A stretch of DNA of 64,000 bases from Sporocytophaga myxococcoides (GCF_000775915.1 NZ_BBLT01000010.1:124001-188000), one strand, 5' to 3'. Numbered from the stretch's first letter, positions 1 through 9,782 are shown. Program-made: numbers and translations. Notes: generated by a model from the sequence alone, not told the origin.

Positions 1-1552
1 CTGTAATCACGGAGGAAAGATATTCAGTTGCATGGAGGTCTTCTGTGATTTCTGCAAGTGACCATGAAAAAATCAGAATAATTATAGCTGATAACATCAC
101 TCGGAAACCGTGAATCATGATTTCAGTGGTTCTTTTTAAGGTTAAATTTTTATGTAATAAAGTTAACAGAAATGCAGTCAAAAGACTTGAAAATGAAGAC
201 CAAAGCAGTGCGATATAAAAGTCTCCGTTACCAAATAATTCCCCAAGTTTTTGAAAAAAGCTGATATTCTTATTATCAAAGTCATACAGAAATTTCCAAA
301 CAGATGATAGATTTTGACTGGTTATTGGAATACCTTTTCCCAGCATTTTTTGATATAGGTTTTCCGTCCCTGTCACAATTAAGCCTGCAATTGCTGTAAT
401 GAAAAGTACTATTAAGGGAAATGCTGCATTGATCCACTTGCCTCCATTTTGGGATTCAGGATGTAAAATTTCAACAATATCTCGTTCTATATTTTTTTCA
501 ATTGATTTATCATTTTGTTCATTCTTAATACCGGCGCTTCGAGCATTTACTTCAGCATCTGCCATTTTATTGAAATCTTTCCGAGAAACTATTAAAGCAA
601 AAGTGAGAATCAGCATAAAGATTGGATAATAGGCATATTGCAATGATTTAAAAAAGATGGAAAATGCAGAGTTTCCCAGTCTGAGGTATGAGGTTGCATC
701 ATGGACATACACCATTTCAGCTCCAGTCCAAGTTGTAAAGAATCCTAGGGATGCAGCTGAAGCAGCAGTTGTACTTACTATAAACGCCAGCTTTTCTCTT
801 GATACTTTGTATTTGTCTGTAATTGGCCTCATTGTATTTCCCACAATTAGAATGTTGACATAGTTGTCGAAAAAAATGGATAAGCTTAAAAACAAGGTAG
901 TTAATTGCGCACTTCTTGAAGAGTGAGCAATTGCCGAAATTTTATTTACTAGACCAGTAAGACCGCCATTTTTGGCAATGAGAGCAATCATCCCTCCAAC
1001 CATAAAAGCAAAGGAAATGAGTGAAAGGTGTTTACTGTCTCGTAAAACCTCCAAAATGTAAGAGTCTATTACTCTTAAAAAAGCAGGAATAACATTTGAA
1101 AATTCAAAACCTATTAGTAATAAAACACCAACAAATACACTGAGAAATAAAGATGTAATAACCTCGTGAAAAATTAGTGATAAGGCAATAGCCAATAAGG
1201 GAGGGATAATACTAAGCCAATCGGGCAAATGTCTGATCTTAATATTATAAAGAGTTGTTTGATTCTGAGGTTTAAAGGTAATTTCACTGGATTTTAATAA
1301 AGTCGTGGTATATAAAGCTTTACCTTGGATAAATTCCAATACTTTAAGATCTTGATTGATATAGAAGCCAGTTTTTCCATTATAGGTAGAATCAGGCGTT
1401 CCTTTATTGTTTAACCGGACAATTTGAATTTCAGCAAATTCATCTCCTATTATATAATTGGGTGCAGAAAACTTATAATCCGTTTTTGCGTACAATTGGG
1501 GTGTTATAAGAGAGGATAAAAAAGAAACTATAAGAAAAAGTACGCCTCTCAT
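1..1552 (-). CDS. NhaC-family Na+/H+ antiporter, partial (C-terminus outside window)
   Basis: I read this frame directly from the minus strand; it is open from an ATG at 1552 to the window edge (about 517 codons). Residues 1-22 look like a signal peptide ending LYA. Residues 23 to about 105 form a short extracytoplasmic domain. From about residue 107 there are many hydrophobic helices, with a conserved-looking stretch FFDNYVNILIVGNTMRPITD typical of NhaC/ArsB-like ion transporters. The likely role is exchange of Na+ for protons across the inner membrane. A highly charged cytoplasmic loop (many K, E, D, N) separates two membrane blocks. The signal peptide and extra N-terminal domain are unusual for a classical NhaC. 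Family assignment is from pattern only; a related transporter of another substrate is possible. Confidence 0.75.
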   Translation of the reverse strand, partial: MRGVLFLIVSFLSSLITPQLYAKTDYKFSAPNYIIGDEFAEIQIVRLNNKGTPDSTYNGKTGFYINQDLKVLEFIQGKALYTTTLLKSSEITFKPQNQTTLYNIKIRHLPDWLSIIPPLLAIALSLIFHEVITSLFLSVFVGVLLLIGFEFSNVIPAFLRVIDSYILEVLRDSKHLSLISFAFMVGGMIALIAKNGGLTGLVNKISAIAHSSRSAQLTTLFLSLSIFFDNYVNILIVGNTMRPITDKYKVSREKLAFIVSTTAASAASLGFFTTWTGAEMVYVHDATSYLRLGNSAFSIFFKSLQYAYYPIFMLILTFALIVSRKDFNKMADAEVNARSAGIKNEQNDKSIEKNIERDIVEILHPESQNGGKWINAAFPLIVLFITAIAGLIVTGTENLYQKMLGKGIPITSQNLSSVWKFLYDFDNKNISFFQKLGELFGNGDFYIALLWSSFSSLLTAFLLTLLHKNLTLKRTTEIMIHGFRVMLSAIIILIFSWSLAEITEDLHATEYLSSVIT

Positions 1553-1625
1553 AATTATCAGGTTTTTATTAAAATAATAGTCCCTCAAAGTATCCTATTT
1601 TTTTAATAAACCGTTTTAGATCACA

Positions 1626-2300
1626 ATGGTTAGCAACAATATGTCTTTTTTGTCAGAAGAAATAATGAATGATAGAAATATCAATTATTACAATAGGTTG
1701 GGAGTAAATACCCTTAAAGAACTTGCAGTAAAAGGAGGATTTGCAGATTATCCAGATCTTTTGATGGTAAATTCAAATCTTGAAAATGCAAAAGCGATCC
1801 TTGAAATTGGTGCAGGATATGGCAGATGTATCGATTTTCTGATGAAAAATAAATTTCAGGGCCAAATTATTGCTCTTGAAAAAAGTCCGGTTCTATTTGA
1901 CTACCTAACTGAAACATACAAAAATGTTGAAGTTGTATTTGGTGACATTAAAACCTATTCAATGGAAGGAAAGGTTGATGTAGCTTTGTGGATGTGGTCT
2001 GGTATCATAGACTTTTCTTTAGAAGAACAAAAGAGTTGCATACAGAAGATAGAAGGTTTTCTTAATAAAGGCGGAAAGTTGGTAATTGATGTACCTAAAA
2101 TAGGTTTTCAGACTTTTGCTCAGCATTTGGATAAACAAAGGCTTCATATTTCTAATGAATATGGTACTTTGGACTGTTACATTCCTTCATTCTCCGAAAT
2201 TGAAAAAATAGGGAAAGAAGCTGGTTTCAGCACCGCGGAAGAAATTCATTACAAAACGACAACATTAAAAGAACGAACAATTTATATTCTTACAAAATAA
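1626..2300 (+). CDS. Class I SAM-dependent methyltransferase
   Basis: This is a 224-residue protein with the Rossmann-type motif I at residues 58-67 (ILEIGAGYGR), an acidic residue after the second strand (ALEKS) and a motif resembling post-I/II (VVFGDI, then VDVALWMWSG). These bind S-adenosylmethionine. The C-terminal part (GGKLVIDVPKIGF) matches the later strands of the fold. The substrate cannot be told from the sequence. The start could be the ATG at 1626 or the one five codons later. It is divergent from the antiporter gene and converges on mdh, sharing the terminator at 2301-2327. Confidence 0.8.
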   Translation: MVSNNMSFLSEEIMNDRNINYYNRLGVNTLKELAVKGGFADYPDLLMVNSNLENAKAILEIGAGYGRCIDFLMKNKFQGQIIALEKSPVLFDYLTETYKNVEVVFGDIKTYSMEGKVDVALWMWSGIIDFSLEEQKSCIQKIEGFLNKGGKLVIDVPKIGFQTFAQHLDKQRLHISNEYGTLDCYIPSFSEIEKIGKEAGFSTAEEIHYKTTTLKERTIYILTK

Positions 2301-2327
2301 AAAAAACCCGGTTTTGCCGGGTTTTTT
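2301..2327. terminator. Bidirectional rho-independent terminator
   Basis: A perfect CCCGG/CCGGG stem with a TTTTG loop is flanked by runs of A on the left and T on the right, so it can end transcription in both directions. It sits between the convergent methyltransferase and mdh genes. Confidence 0.85.
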
Positions 2328-2350
2328 ATTTTTCTTTTATGAAAGAAATA

Positions 2351-3289
2351 TTATGCTTTTGCAGCCATGTTATCCAAAACGTTCATTACTTCTTTTACGT
2401 GTTTTCTGGAAGTCTGAAGTAATTCCATTTCTTCGCTGTTTAATTTAAGCTCGATTACTTTCTCGATTCCGTTTTTACCTAAAACCGCCGGAACACCAAG
2501 GTAGCAGTCATTAATGCCATATTCACCTTCAAGTTTAATACATACAGGAAGGATTCTCTTCTGATCTTTTACAATAGCCTCAACCATTTGGGCAGCTGCA
2601 GAACCTGGTGCGTACCATGCAGAAGTACCCATCAGTTTCACAAGCTCACCACCACCGTTTTTAGTTCTTTCGATGATAGCATCAAGTTTGTCTTTAGCAA
2701 CAAGTTCAGTAACAGGAATACCACCTACAGTAGTATATCTCGGAAGCGGAACCATTGTATCGCCATGACCACCAAGCAACATTCCCTGAATTTCTTTTGG
2801 AGAACATCCGATCTCGTCAGCAAGGAAAGCTCTGTATCTAGCAGTATCAAGAATACCAGCCATACCGATCACTTTGTTTCTTGGAAGTTTTGAAGCAAGG
2901 TGAGCACAATACGTCATAACGTCCAAAGGATTGGAAACAACAATGATTATTGCATTAGGAGAGTATTTTACCACATTTTCAGTAACTGACTGAACAATGG
3001 AAGCATTTGTAGAGATAAGATCATCTCTTGTCATCCCTGGTTTTCTTGGAAGACCTGAAGTAATTACTACTACTTCCGAACCAGCAGTTCTGGAGTAGTC
3101 GTTAGTTACACCTACTGTTTTCGAATCGTAAACATTGATCGGCGCTTTCTGCCAAATATCAAGCGCTTTACCTTCTGCAAAACCTTCTTTGATATCAAGA
3201 AGAACGATTTCATTTGCAATCTCACGATATGCTAAAACATCGGCACAGGTTGCTCCAACGTTACCTGCTCCTACTACTGTTACTTTCAT
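2351..3289 (-). CDS. mdh: Malate dehydrogenase (LDH-like type)
   Basis: This 312-residue enzyme oxidises malate to oxaloacetate with NAD+ in the TCA cycle. The NAD-binding glycine motif GAGNVG is at residues 7-12, with an acidic residue at the end of the second strand (LLD, about residue 32) that favours NAD over NADP. The mobile loop PRKPGMTR (81-88) carries the two substrate arginines, NPLD is at 120-123, and the catalytic histidine is His175 in GGHGD. An Arg rather than Gln at loop position 82 marks malate over lactate specificity. Length and motifs fit the LDH-like MDH group common in Bacteroidota. It is a single gene between tilS and the shared terminator. Confidence 0.96.
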   Translation of the reverse strand: MKVTVVGAGNVGATCADVLAYREIANEIVLLDIKEGFAEGKALDIWQKAPINVYDSKTVGVTNDYSRTAGSEVVVITSGLPRKPGMTRDDLISTNASIVQSVTENVVKYSPNAIIIVVSNPLDVMTYCAHLASKLPRNKVIGMAGILDTARYRAFLADEIGCSPKEIQGMLLGGHGDTMVPLPRYTTVGGIPVTELVAKDKLDAIIERTKNGGGELVKLMGTSAWYAPGSAAAQMVEAIVKDQKRILPVCIKLEGEYGINDCYLGVPAVLGKNGIEKVIELKLNSEEMELLQTSRKHVKEVMNVLDNMAAKA

Positions 3290-3384
3290 AGTAAAATATG
3301 ATTTTTTAGTTAATGATTATAAACTAGGCGTGTAAATTTATCCAAAGTATGTCAAAATTAAAATGTTTTTTGCCAAAATTGACC

Positions 3385-4713
3385 TCAGGAAAGAGGATTA
3401 ACGACAACTTTTAAAGCGTTCTTAGAGTTTGTTGTTATTTTGAACCTATCGTCAATTCTCATTCCTACAATCCAGACAATTTTTTCATCACTGATTATTA
3501 CTAAAGTATTCTTCTTTAATAACAAAGGAATTTTCTTGTCAATCAAAAAATCACTCACTTTTTTAAAGTTTTTCATTCCCAGAGGAATAAATCTGTCTCC
3601 GGGCAACCAATTTCTAATTATAAGTGGGAATTTTAGAGCAGCCCAATCCAGGTAAGCTGTAAAATTATCTGAATGGACTCCAAACTCTTCATTACTAATT
3701 TTGTTCAGTGAAAATGAATAATTCCTGAAAGTAAAATTATCCAGGTATTCGCTTATTTTAAATTCCTCTGCCGAACTTGCATAATCCAGGTGCTTGATTA
3801 ACAATGATTGGCGATCTACATTTAAAATATAAGATTTAGAATAAAATATGCTCCCGATAGTCCTTGTATTTAAAATATTCACTGAATCTTTATAGGTAAA
3901 ACCAAATTCGGAAAGTAGTTCACTTAAAACAATTGCTGGTTCTGGTTCCGAGAGAATAACGTTCAGGTCAATTCTGATATCAGAGCCGCTGTAGGAAAGA
4001 GCCTTGGATTTAGTTTCATTAACTTTAGATTTGAAGAAGTTTGCAACAGCACGGATTTTCTCGGTGCTTTCAAATGATGTCTGTTCCAAGCGAGGATTAA
4101 TTTCTTTTAGAACAGGTATTACTTTATGTCTGATTAGATTTCTGTAATATTTTGTAGAAGCATTTGAAATATCTTCTCTCCATTGAAGATTATTTTCCTG
4201 AACAAATCGGTCAATTTCTTCTCTCTCACAAAAAATGAGGGGTCTGATTATCTCTCCATTGCGAGGTTGAATTCCTTGCAATCCAGCATAGCCAGTTCCT
4301 CTAGTAAGGTTCAGTAGTATTGTTTCAAAAACATCATTTAAATGATGTGCAGTAGCAATAGATTCATAACCATTTTCATAGGCGATTTTTCTGAACCATG
4401 TATATCTCAAGTCTCTTGCAGCCATTTGAATGCTAATTCTGTTATCTTTGGCAAATGTTTCCGTTTCAAATCGTCGGGAGAAAAACGGAACCTTATAGTG
4501 TGTTGCAAGTTTTCTGACAAACTCTTCATCCAGCTCAGAGTCAATTCCTCTTAGCTGAAAGTTGCAGTGTGCAATTCCAAATTTTATTCCGGCCAAATGA
4601 AAAAGTTCACACATGGTCACACTGTCTTTACCTCCGCTTACAGCAGCCAAAATATTTGATGATTTGGTGATGAGCTGATTTGCTGAGATAAAATGGCGGA
4701 ATCTTTGTAACAT
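3385..4713 (-). CDS. tilS: tRNA(Ile)-lysidine synthase
   Basis: TilS attaches lysine to C34 of the AUA-decoding tRNA-Ile, an essential step for reading AUA as Ile. The PP-loop motif SGGKDS lies at residues 26-31 counted from the chosen start, followed by AHCNFQLRG and the ATAHHLND region that are typical of TilS. The C-terminal third (GDRFIPLGM, then KVSDFLIDKKIP) matches the TilS C-terminal domain. The frame extends upstream to 4761, but the ATG at 4713 (MLQRFRHF) is preferred because homologues begin like this and it leaves room for the divergent gene starting at 4762. Confidence 0.93.
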   Translation of the reverse strand: MLQRFRHFISANQLITKSSNILAAVSGGKDSVTMCELFHLAGIKFGIAHCNFQLRGIDSELDEEFVRKLATHYKVPFFSRRFETETFAKDNRISIQMAARDLRYTWFRKIAYENGYESIATAHHLNDVFETILLNLTRGTGYAGLQGIQPRNGEIIRPLIFCEREEIDRFVQENNLQWREDISNASTKYYRNLIRHKVIPVLKEINPRLEQTSFESTEKIRAVANFFKSKVNETKSKALSYSGSDIRIDLNVILSEPEPAIVLSELLSEFGFTYKDSVNILNTRTIGSIFYSKSYILNVDRQSLLIKHLDYASSAEEFKISEYLDNFTFRNYSFSLNKISNEEFGVHSDNFTAYLDWAALKFPLIIRNWLPGDRFIPLGMKNFKKVSDFLIDKKIPLLLKKNTLVIISDEKIVWIVGMRIDDRFKITTNSKNALKVVVNPLS

Positions 4714-4761
4714 ATGAGAAAAATTGCTTTTTTGATTAATTTTGTTGAGATAAATATACAA

Positions 4762-6273
4762 ATGAGATATTGCTTATATCTGTTTTTTCTGCTGGTTTTT
4801 ATTTCCGATCTGGCAAATGCGCAGGGAAAAATAGACCTTGTCCAGGCAAAAGAGCTGGAAGGTATTGTTGTTAATGGGGTTAACATAAGGAGATTAAAAG
4901 GAGATGTGATTTTTAAACAGCAAGGAACATATCTCTACTGCGATTCTGCTTACCAGAATCCCAAAAATAATTCTATTGAGGCTTTCGGAAATGTCCGAAT
5001 GAATCAGGGAGACACAGTCAATCTTACCTGCCGAAATCTTCTTTATGAAGGAAATACCAAAAAGACTATTGCCAAAAGGAATGTAGTGCTGAAAGATAAA
5101 ACAATGACACTTTTTACTGATATTCTTCACTATGATCTTTTAGCAAAAAGAGCTTTTTATCCAAACGGTGGAACTATTAAAGATGAGAAAAGTACTCTTA
5201 CAAGCCGAGAAGGCTATTATAATTTAGGAGAAAAGGTGTTCAATTTTAGGAAGGATGTAAGAGTCGTAAACCCATCACAGAATTTCGTCCTTACTACTGA
5301 TAGTCTTGATTATAACTCCTATACCAATATAGCTTATTTTAAAGGTCCCACTAAAATCATTTCACCTGACGGTGTTGTTGTTACAACAGAAGGTGAATAT
5401 AATATCATGAGCAAAGTGACTGCTACTAAGGAACGATCTCATGTACAGTCCGGTAATTTTGACATAGAGGCAGATAATCTGGATTATGATGAAAGACAAG
5501 GGAATGGAATTGCCAGAGGTAATGTAATTTTAAGAAGTCCGAAAGACAGCGTACTCATACTTGGTGAAAGGGCAAATTACTGGAGTAAGAGAGGAACCTC
5601 TAAAGTTTTTGGAAACCCTGTTATGAAAAATTATTCAGGAGGTGATACCCTGTTTCTTTCAGCGGATACTTTAATATCTCTGGATTATCCTGAGAAAAAA
5701 ATTAAGAAACTGATTGCATATAAAAATACCAAAATATTCCGCTACGATCTTCAGGGAATATGCGATTCGCTGGTATATGATTTTGCAGATTCTACGATCT
5801 ATTTTTTTGGTGATCCGGTTTTGTGGAGTGAAAAAAATCAGATAGTAGCAGATTCTATAAATATTCTCCTTGTTAATAATAAAGTTTCAAAGATGAATAT
5901 GAGGGTAAATGCATTTATGGCGTCCATTGATAGCCTTGAAAATTATAATCAGGTAAAAGGTAAGAAAATGGTAGCCCACTTTATGGAAAACAAAATTCAA
6001 AAAGTTGATGTAAATGGGAATGGAGAAAGCTTGTATTTTGCTTTGGAAGGAGACTCCGTGCTAATAGGAATGAATAAAGTAGTTTGCAGTGATCTGATCG
6101 TCAGATTTAAAGAAGCTAAAGTAAATACCATCTCTTTTATTAAAAGTCCCGATGCTAAATTTATTCCTCCTCATGAAATTTTAGAACCTGAAACCAGGCT
6201 TAAAGGGTTTGTTTGGAGGGGTAAAGAAAGACCGACCAAAAAGGATGTTTTAGGAGTGCGATATGTTAATTAG
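4762..6273 (+). CDS. OstA/LptA-like periplasmic protein
   Basis: The chosen ATG at 4762 gives a clean signal peptide (MRYCLYLFFLLVF... ending ANAQ). The mature protein has repeated beta-strand units with the OstA pattern: a run like GDVIFKQQGTYLYCDSA, AFGNVRMNQGD, and RGNVILRSPKD. Such domains stack into the beta-jellyroll that carries lipopolysaccharide across the periplasm (LptA, LptD N-terminus). The protein is about 503 residues, longer than LptA, as is usual for the Bacteroidota OstA-like protein. An alternative ATG at 4714 would overlap the tilS start. It lies upstream of bamD, so this is an outer-membrane assembly neighbourhood. Confidence 0.85.
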   Translation: MRYCLYLFFLLVFISDLANAQGKIDLVQAKELEGIVVNGVNIRRLKGDVIFKQQGTYLYCDSAYQNPKNNSIEAFGNVRMNQGDTVNLTCRNLLYEGNTKKTIAKRNVVLKDKTMTLFTDILHYDLLAKRAFYPNGGTIKDEKSTLTSREGYYNLGEKVFNFRKDVRVVNPSQNFVLTTDSLDYNSYTNIAYFKGPTKIISPDGVVVTTEGEYNIMSKVTATKERSHVQSGNFDIEADNLDYDERQGNGIARGNVILRSPKDSVLILGERANYWSKRGTSKVFGNPVMKNYSGGDTLFLSADTLISLDYPEKKIKKLIAYKNTKIFRYDLQGICDSLVYDFADSTIYFFGDPVLWSEKNQIVADSINILLVNNKVSKMNMRVNAFMASIDSLENYNQVKGKKMVAHFMENKIQKVDVNGNGESLYFALEGDSVLIGMNKVVCSDLIVRFKEAKVNTISFIKSPDAKFIPPHEILEPETRLKGFVWRGKERPTKKDVLGVRYVN

Positions 6274-6399
6274 TTGAAAGGATTCGTTATATCCCCAGTA
6301 TTTAGAATTCCAATATTTACAGCATTGAACTGTCTGGAAAATTAATTTGAAGTAAAATAATTAGAAGAAAAAGCATATTTTGTTTACTTTTACGGTCTT

Positions 6400-7203
6400 A
6401 TGAAGTTAGGTTTTGCTAAAAGTCTTTTGTTGGGATTTCTGATTTTACTGTCTTCATGCGGTGAATTTCAGAGAGTTCAGAAAAGTTCAGACGTCAACAA
6501 AAAGCTTGAGGCTGCGATGAAATATTATGAGAAAAAGGATAATTACAAAGCTAATGTCCTTTTGGAAGAAATAATGCCTTTGTTAAAAGGAAGGCCTGAA
6601 GCTGAAAAGGCACAATTTATATTTGCCAATACCTATTTTAATGATAAGCAATATATCATGAGCAGCTATTACTTCAAGGATTTGTATGAAACCTATCCAA
6701 GAAGTGAATATGCAGAACAAAGCATGTATATGCATGTGAAGTCCCTGTATATGGATAGCCCCAGCCATAAGCTTGATCAGGGAAATACAGATGAGGCATT
6801 ACAGGCAATTCAAATGTTTGGAGTGAGATATCCTCAAAGCAGTCATATGGAGGAGATAAACAGAATGACAGATGAATTGAATGCCAAAACGGAGTATAAA
6901 GCATTTGAAAATGCAAGACTATATTATAAAATTGGTATTTATAAGTCTGCTGTCGTAAGTCTTGGAACATTTCTGGACAGGTATCCATCTGGAAAGTTCT
7001 CGGAAGAAGCTACGTTTATCCAGTTTCAAGCCCAATATTATCTGGCAAAAAATAGTGTATTAAGATTGCAAAAAGAAAGATATAATACAGCACTTGAGTA
7101 TTATTACGGGTTTATTGACAAATATCCCGATAGTAAGTTCAAAAAAGATGCTGAAGAGTTATATGATCGGATTACTGAACGTTTAAAGAATTTTCAAAGC
7201 TAA
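6400..7203 (+). CDS. bamD: Outer membrane assembly lipoprotein BamD
   Basis: This 267-residue lipoprotein has a lipobox ending at Cys20 (LLSSC). The mature part consists of tetratricopeptide-like helices: YYEKKDNYKANVLLEEIMP, FANTYFNDKQYIMSSYYFKD and FIDKYPDSKFKKDAEEL. BamD is the partner of BamA in the complex that inserts beta-barrels into the outer membrane. Its stop codon overlaps the rpoZ start (TAATG), showing translational coupling. A bamD-rpoZ-coaBC order is common in Bacteroidota. Confidence 0.92.
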   Translation: MKLGFAKSLLLGFLILLSSCGEFQRVQKSSDVNKKLEAAMKYYEKKDNYKANVLLEEIMPLLKGRPEAEKAQFIFANTYFNDKQYIMSSYYFKDLYETYPRSEYAEQSMYMHVKSLYMDSPSHKLDQGNTDEALQAIQMFGVRYPQSSHMEEINRMTDELNAKTEYKAFENARLYYKIGIYKSAVVSLGTFLDRYPSGKFSEEATFIQFQAQYYLAKNSVLRLQKERYNTALEYYYGFIDKYPDSKFKKDAEELYDRITERLKNFQS

Positions 7204-7532
7204 TGAATAATAAAGCAAAAGTTACTACAATTCCTTCGTCAATAGTGACGAGAGATCTTGAAAAGTTATCTGCACCAACAGGAAATATTTATGAATCCCT
7301 TGTTGTTGTGGCAAAAAGATCAAGACAAATTTCTTCAAAAGTAAAAGAAGAATTGAATAACAAACTGGCTGATTTTGCTTCTACAGTTGATAACCTTGAA
7401 GAAATCTTTGAAAACAGAGAGCAGATAGAGATTTCCAAGTTCTACGAAAGAATGCCAAAACCAACAAATATGGCTGTTGAAGAATTTTTCGAAGGGAAAA
7501 TTCATTTCAGAAAGCCTAACGAAGAAAAATAA
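7203..7532 (+). CDS. rpoZ: RNA polymerase omega subunit, Bacteroidota type
   Basis: This 109-residue protein resembles the Bacteroidota RpoZ family. The segment TGNIYESLVVVAKRSRQIS matches the omega helix that clamps the beta-prime subunit, followed by an acidic stretch (LEEIFENREQIE). Omega helps assemble RNA polymerase. The ATG overlaps the bamD stop codon by one base and the next gene, coaBC, begins 9 bases after its stop, so the three are one operon. Confidence 0.88.
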   Translation: MNNKAKVTTIPSSIVTRDLEKLSAPTGNIYESLVVVAKRSRQISSKVKEELNNKLADFASTVDNLEEIFENREQIEISKFYERMPKPTNMAVEEFFEGKIHFRKPNEEK

Positions 7533-7541
7533 TTTATATGA

Positions 7542-8756
7542 ATGATGCTTCACGGGAAAAAAGTTATACTTGGTGTTTGTGGAAGCATTGCAGCATATAA
7601 ATCAGCAATATTAACAAGACTATTGATAAAAGAAGGAGCAGAGGTTCAGGTAGTACTGACACCTTCTGCTTCTTCCTTTATTGGACCTCTTACATTTTCA
7701 ACACTTACGGGAAAACCTGTTTATGATTCTTTAATCAGGAATGATGCAGGAGAGTGGAATAATCACGTTGATCTTGCTTTATGGGCAGATCTGATTCTAA
7801 TAGCACCAGCTACAGCTAATACAATTTTTAAACTGGCTCATGGTGCATGTGACAATCTTTTGACTGCAATTTATCTTAGTGCTAAATGTCCTGTAATGTT
7901 TGCCCCAGCAATGGATCTGGACATGTACAGGCACCCAGCAACTAAAGCTAATATTGAAAAACTGAAATCATACGGCAATATCATTATAGATGCTGAATTT
8001 GGCTTTTTAGCAAGTGGTCTTGAAGGAGAGGGACGTTTAGCCGAACCTGAACATATTACAGAATTTATAAAACAATATTTTCAGTCCAATGCAAGACTCG
8101 CAGGCAAAAAAATATTGGTTACAGCCGGACCGACTTATGAACCTCTTGATCCTGTAAGGTTTATTGGTAATCATTCAACTGGAAAAATGGGCTATGAAAT
8201 TGCTCGTCAGCTTGATCACCTGGGAGCTACCGTCACTCTGGTATCAGGCCCTACTGAATTAAAATCTCCTTCCGATTCAGTTAAATTAATCAAAGTGCAA
8301 AAGGCAGAGGAAATGTATAATGAGGTGATGACAAATGCTGGAAAAGCAGATGCTATTATACTTTCAGCAGCAGTTGCAGATTATACCCCAAAAGAAGTTG
8401 CAAAGCAGAAAATCAAAAAGAAAGAAGGAGAACTTAATATAGATCTGATAAAAACCAAAGATATTGCAGCTGCTGTGGGGGCAAATAAAAAACCTGAACA
8501 AATATTGGTTGGATTTGCCTTAGAAACTGAAAATGAAGTTGAAAATGCATCAGCCAAGCTGGCAAATAAAAACCTAGATTTTATTGTGCTTAATTCTCTT
8601 AGAGATAATGGGGCAGGTTTTGGATTTGATACTAACAAGGTAACATTTATTGACAGATACAATATGGTGCAGACTTTTGAGTTAAAAAGTAAGAAAGAAG
8701 TTGCGTCTGATATTATTAATGAACTCTTAAAGCATTTGGATCTTAAAAAGAAATAA
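7542..8756 (+). CDS. coaBC: Bifunctional phosphopantothenoylcysteine decarboxylase / phosphopantothenate-cysteine ligase
   Basis: CoaBC makes 4'-phosphopantetheine for coenzyme A in two steps. The N-terminal flavoprotein domain (about residues 1-185) has GVCGSIAAYKS, the active-site histidine in NHVDLALWAD, and PATANTIFKLAHGACDNLL. The C-terminal ligase domain begins near 190 with KKILVTAGPTYEPLDPVR and continues with NHSTGKMGYEIA. Both domains are full length. Two ATG codons are adjacent (7542 and 7545); either could be the start. Confidence 0.95.
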   Translation: MMLHGKKVILGVCGSIAAYKSAILTRLLIKEGAEVQVVLTPSASSFIGPLTFSTLTGKPVYDSLIRNDAGEWNNHVDLALWADLILIAPATANTIFKLAHGACDNLLTAIYLSAKCPVMFAPAMDLDMYRHPATKANIEKLKSYGNIIIDAEFGFLASGLEGEGRLAEPEHITEFIKQYFQSNARLAGKKILVTAGPTYEPLDPVRFIGNHSTGKMGYEIARQLDHLGATVTLVSGPTELKSPSDSVKLIKVQKAEEMYNEVMTNAGKADAIILSAAVADYTPKEVAKQKIKKKEGELNIDLIKTKDIAAAVGANKKPEQILVGFALETENEVENASAKLANKNLDFIVLNSLRDNGAGFGFDTNKVTFIDRYNMVQTFELKSKKEVASDIINELLKHLDLKKK

Positions 8757-8770
8757 TTTTATCAGTTTTA

Positions 8771-8778
8771 TATATTTG
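8771..8778 (+). promoter_or_regulatory. Possible -7 element (TATATTTG)
   Basis: The bases match the Bacteroidota -7 consensus TAnnTTTG exactly and lie 50 bases before the DUF4835 gene start. No TTTG at the expected -33 distance is visible, so this is only a weak candidate. Confidence 0.3.
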
Positions 8779-8828
8779 AATTTCAATTTGTTGATAGTTT
8801 TTTGGCTGTTTCGCTCCATCTTAAAAAT

Positions 8829-9731
8829 ATGAGAAAGTATTTTATAGCTTTGATTTTTATACTAACAAATTTTACTGCTTTTTCCCAGCAGGGGGAGTTG
8901 AATTGTACCGTTACTATTGATGCTGAAAGTATAGAAAATAGTGATAAAAAGGATGTAATGAATCAGTTGAAAGCTGCGATGCTGGAATTTATGAATAACA
9001 GAAAGTGGACAACTGACGAGTATAAACCGGAAGAGAGGGTTAACTGTAATATCATTATTACACTTACAAGTGTCTCCGGTCAGAGTTCATATCAGGCTAC
9101 AGCCATGATTACTTCAACAAGGCCTCTTTATAATACCAATAAGGAAACTACTATTCTTAAGTTTCTTGACAGAAAGTTTAATTTTGAATATGTAGAGGGA
9201 AGTGCAATCTATTATACAGAAAATACTTTTAATGGTAATCTTACTGCAATGTTGTCCTATTATGCGTACTTGATTCTGGCACTTGATTACGATACTTTTG
9301 GTAAAATGGGGGGAACTAAATATTATGAAAAGGCCAGAGATATTGCAAATATAGCACAATCATCTCAAGGTATTGGGTGGGATCAGCTGGAGACAAATGG
9401 GAGATTTTCGTTAATTCAAAACCTTACCAATACACAATTTGCTCCATTCAGAGAAGGATTATACATTTATCATCGTCAGGCAATGGATAAATTTTTGATA
9501 AATGCAGATCAAAGTAGAAAAGATATCATCACAGTTTTTGACAAAATAAAAACGGTTTATAATATCAATCCGACTTCAGTTGTGATTAAGAATTTTTTTA
9601 ATGCCAAAGTGGAGGAAATAATAAATATTTATTCTCAGGCGACTCCGGAAATGCGTCAGCAGGTCGTCAGTACTCTGAGACAGATGGATCCATTAAATGC
9701 GGATAAATATAATAGGCTTCTTAAGCTCTGA
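8829..9731 (+). CDS. DUF4835 family secreted protein
   Basis: The ATG at 8829 begins a signal peptide (MRKYFIALIFILTNFTAFSQQ); an upstream TTG at 8802 is in frame but would bury it. The mature protein of about 280 residues matches the Bacteroidota DUF4835 family, with ELNCTVTIDAESI near its start, followed by VNCNIIITLTSVS and RPLYNTNKET. Its function is unknown. Genes of this family lie between coaBC and recN in many Bacteroidota, as here. The exported location and the bam/ostA neighbours suggest an envelope role, but that is inference. Confidence 0.82.
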   Translation: MRKYFIALIFILTNFTAFSQQGELNCTVTIDAESIENSDKKDVMNQLKAAMLEFMNNRKWTTDEYKPEERVNCNIIITLTSVSGQSSYQATAMITSTRPLYNTNKETTILKFLDRKFNFEYVEGSAIYYTENTFNGNLTAMLSYYAYLILALDYDTFGKMGGTKYYEKARDIANIAQSSQGIGWDQLETNGRFSLIQNLTNTQFAPFREGLYIYHRQAMDKFLINADQSRKDIITVFDKIKTVYNINPTSVVIKNFFNAKVEEIINIYSQATPEMRQQVVSTLRQMDPLNADKYNRLLKL

Positions 9732-9782
9732 TCATTCTTCACTCTATCTATTTTTATTAAATTAGCATATAATTTAATAAAA

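Noticed and set aside
657-863. Plus-strand frames within 399-863
   Set aside because: They lie opposite a long minus-strand frame with clear NhaC-type membrane helices and are its shadow.
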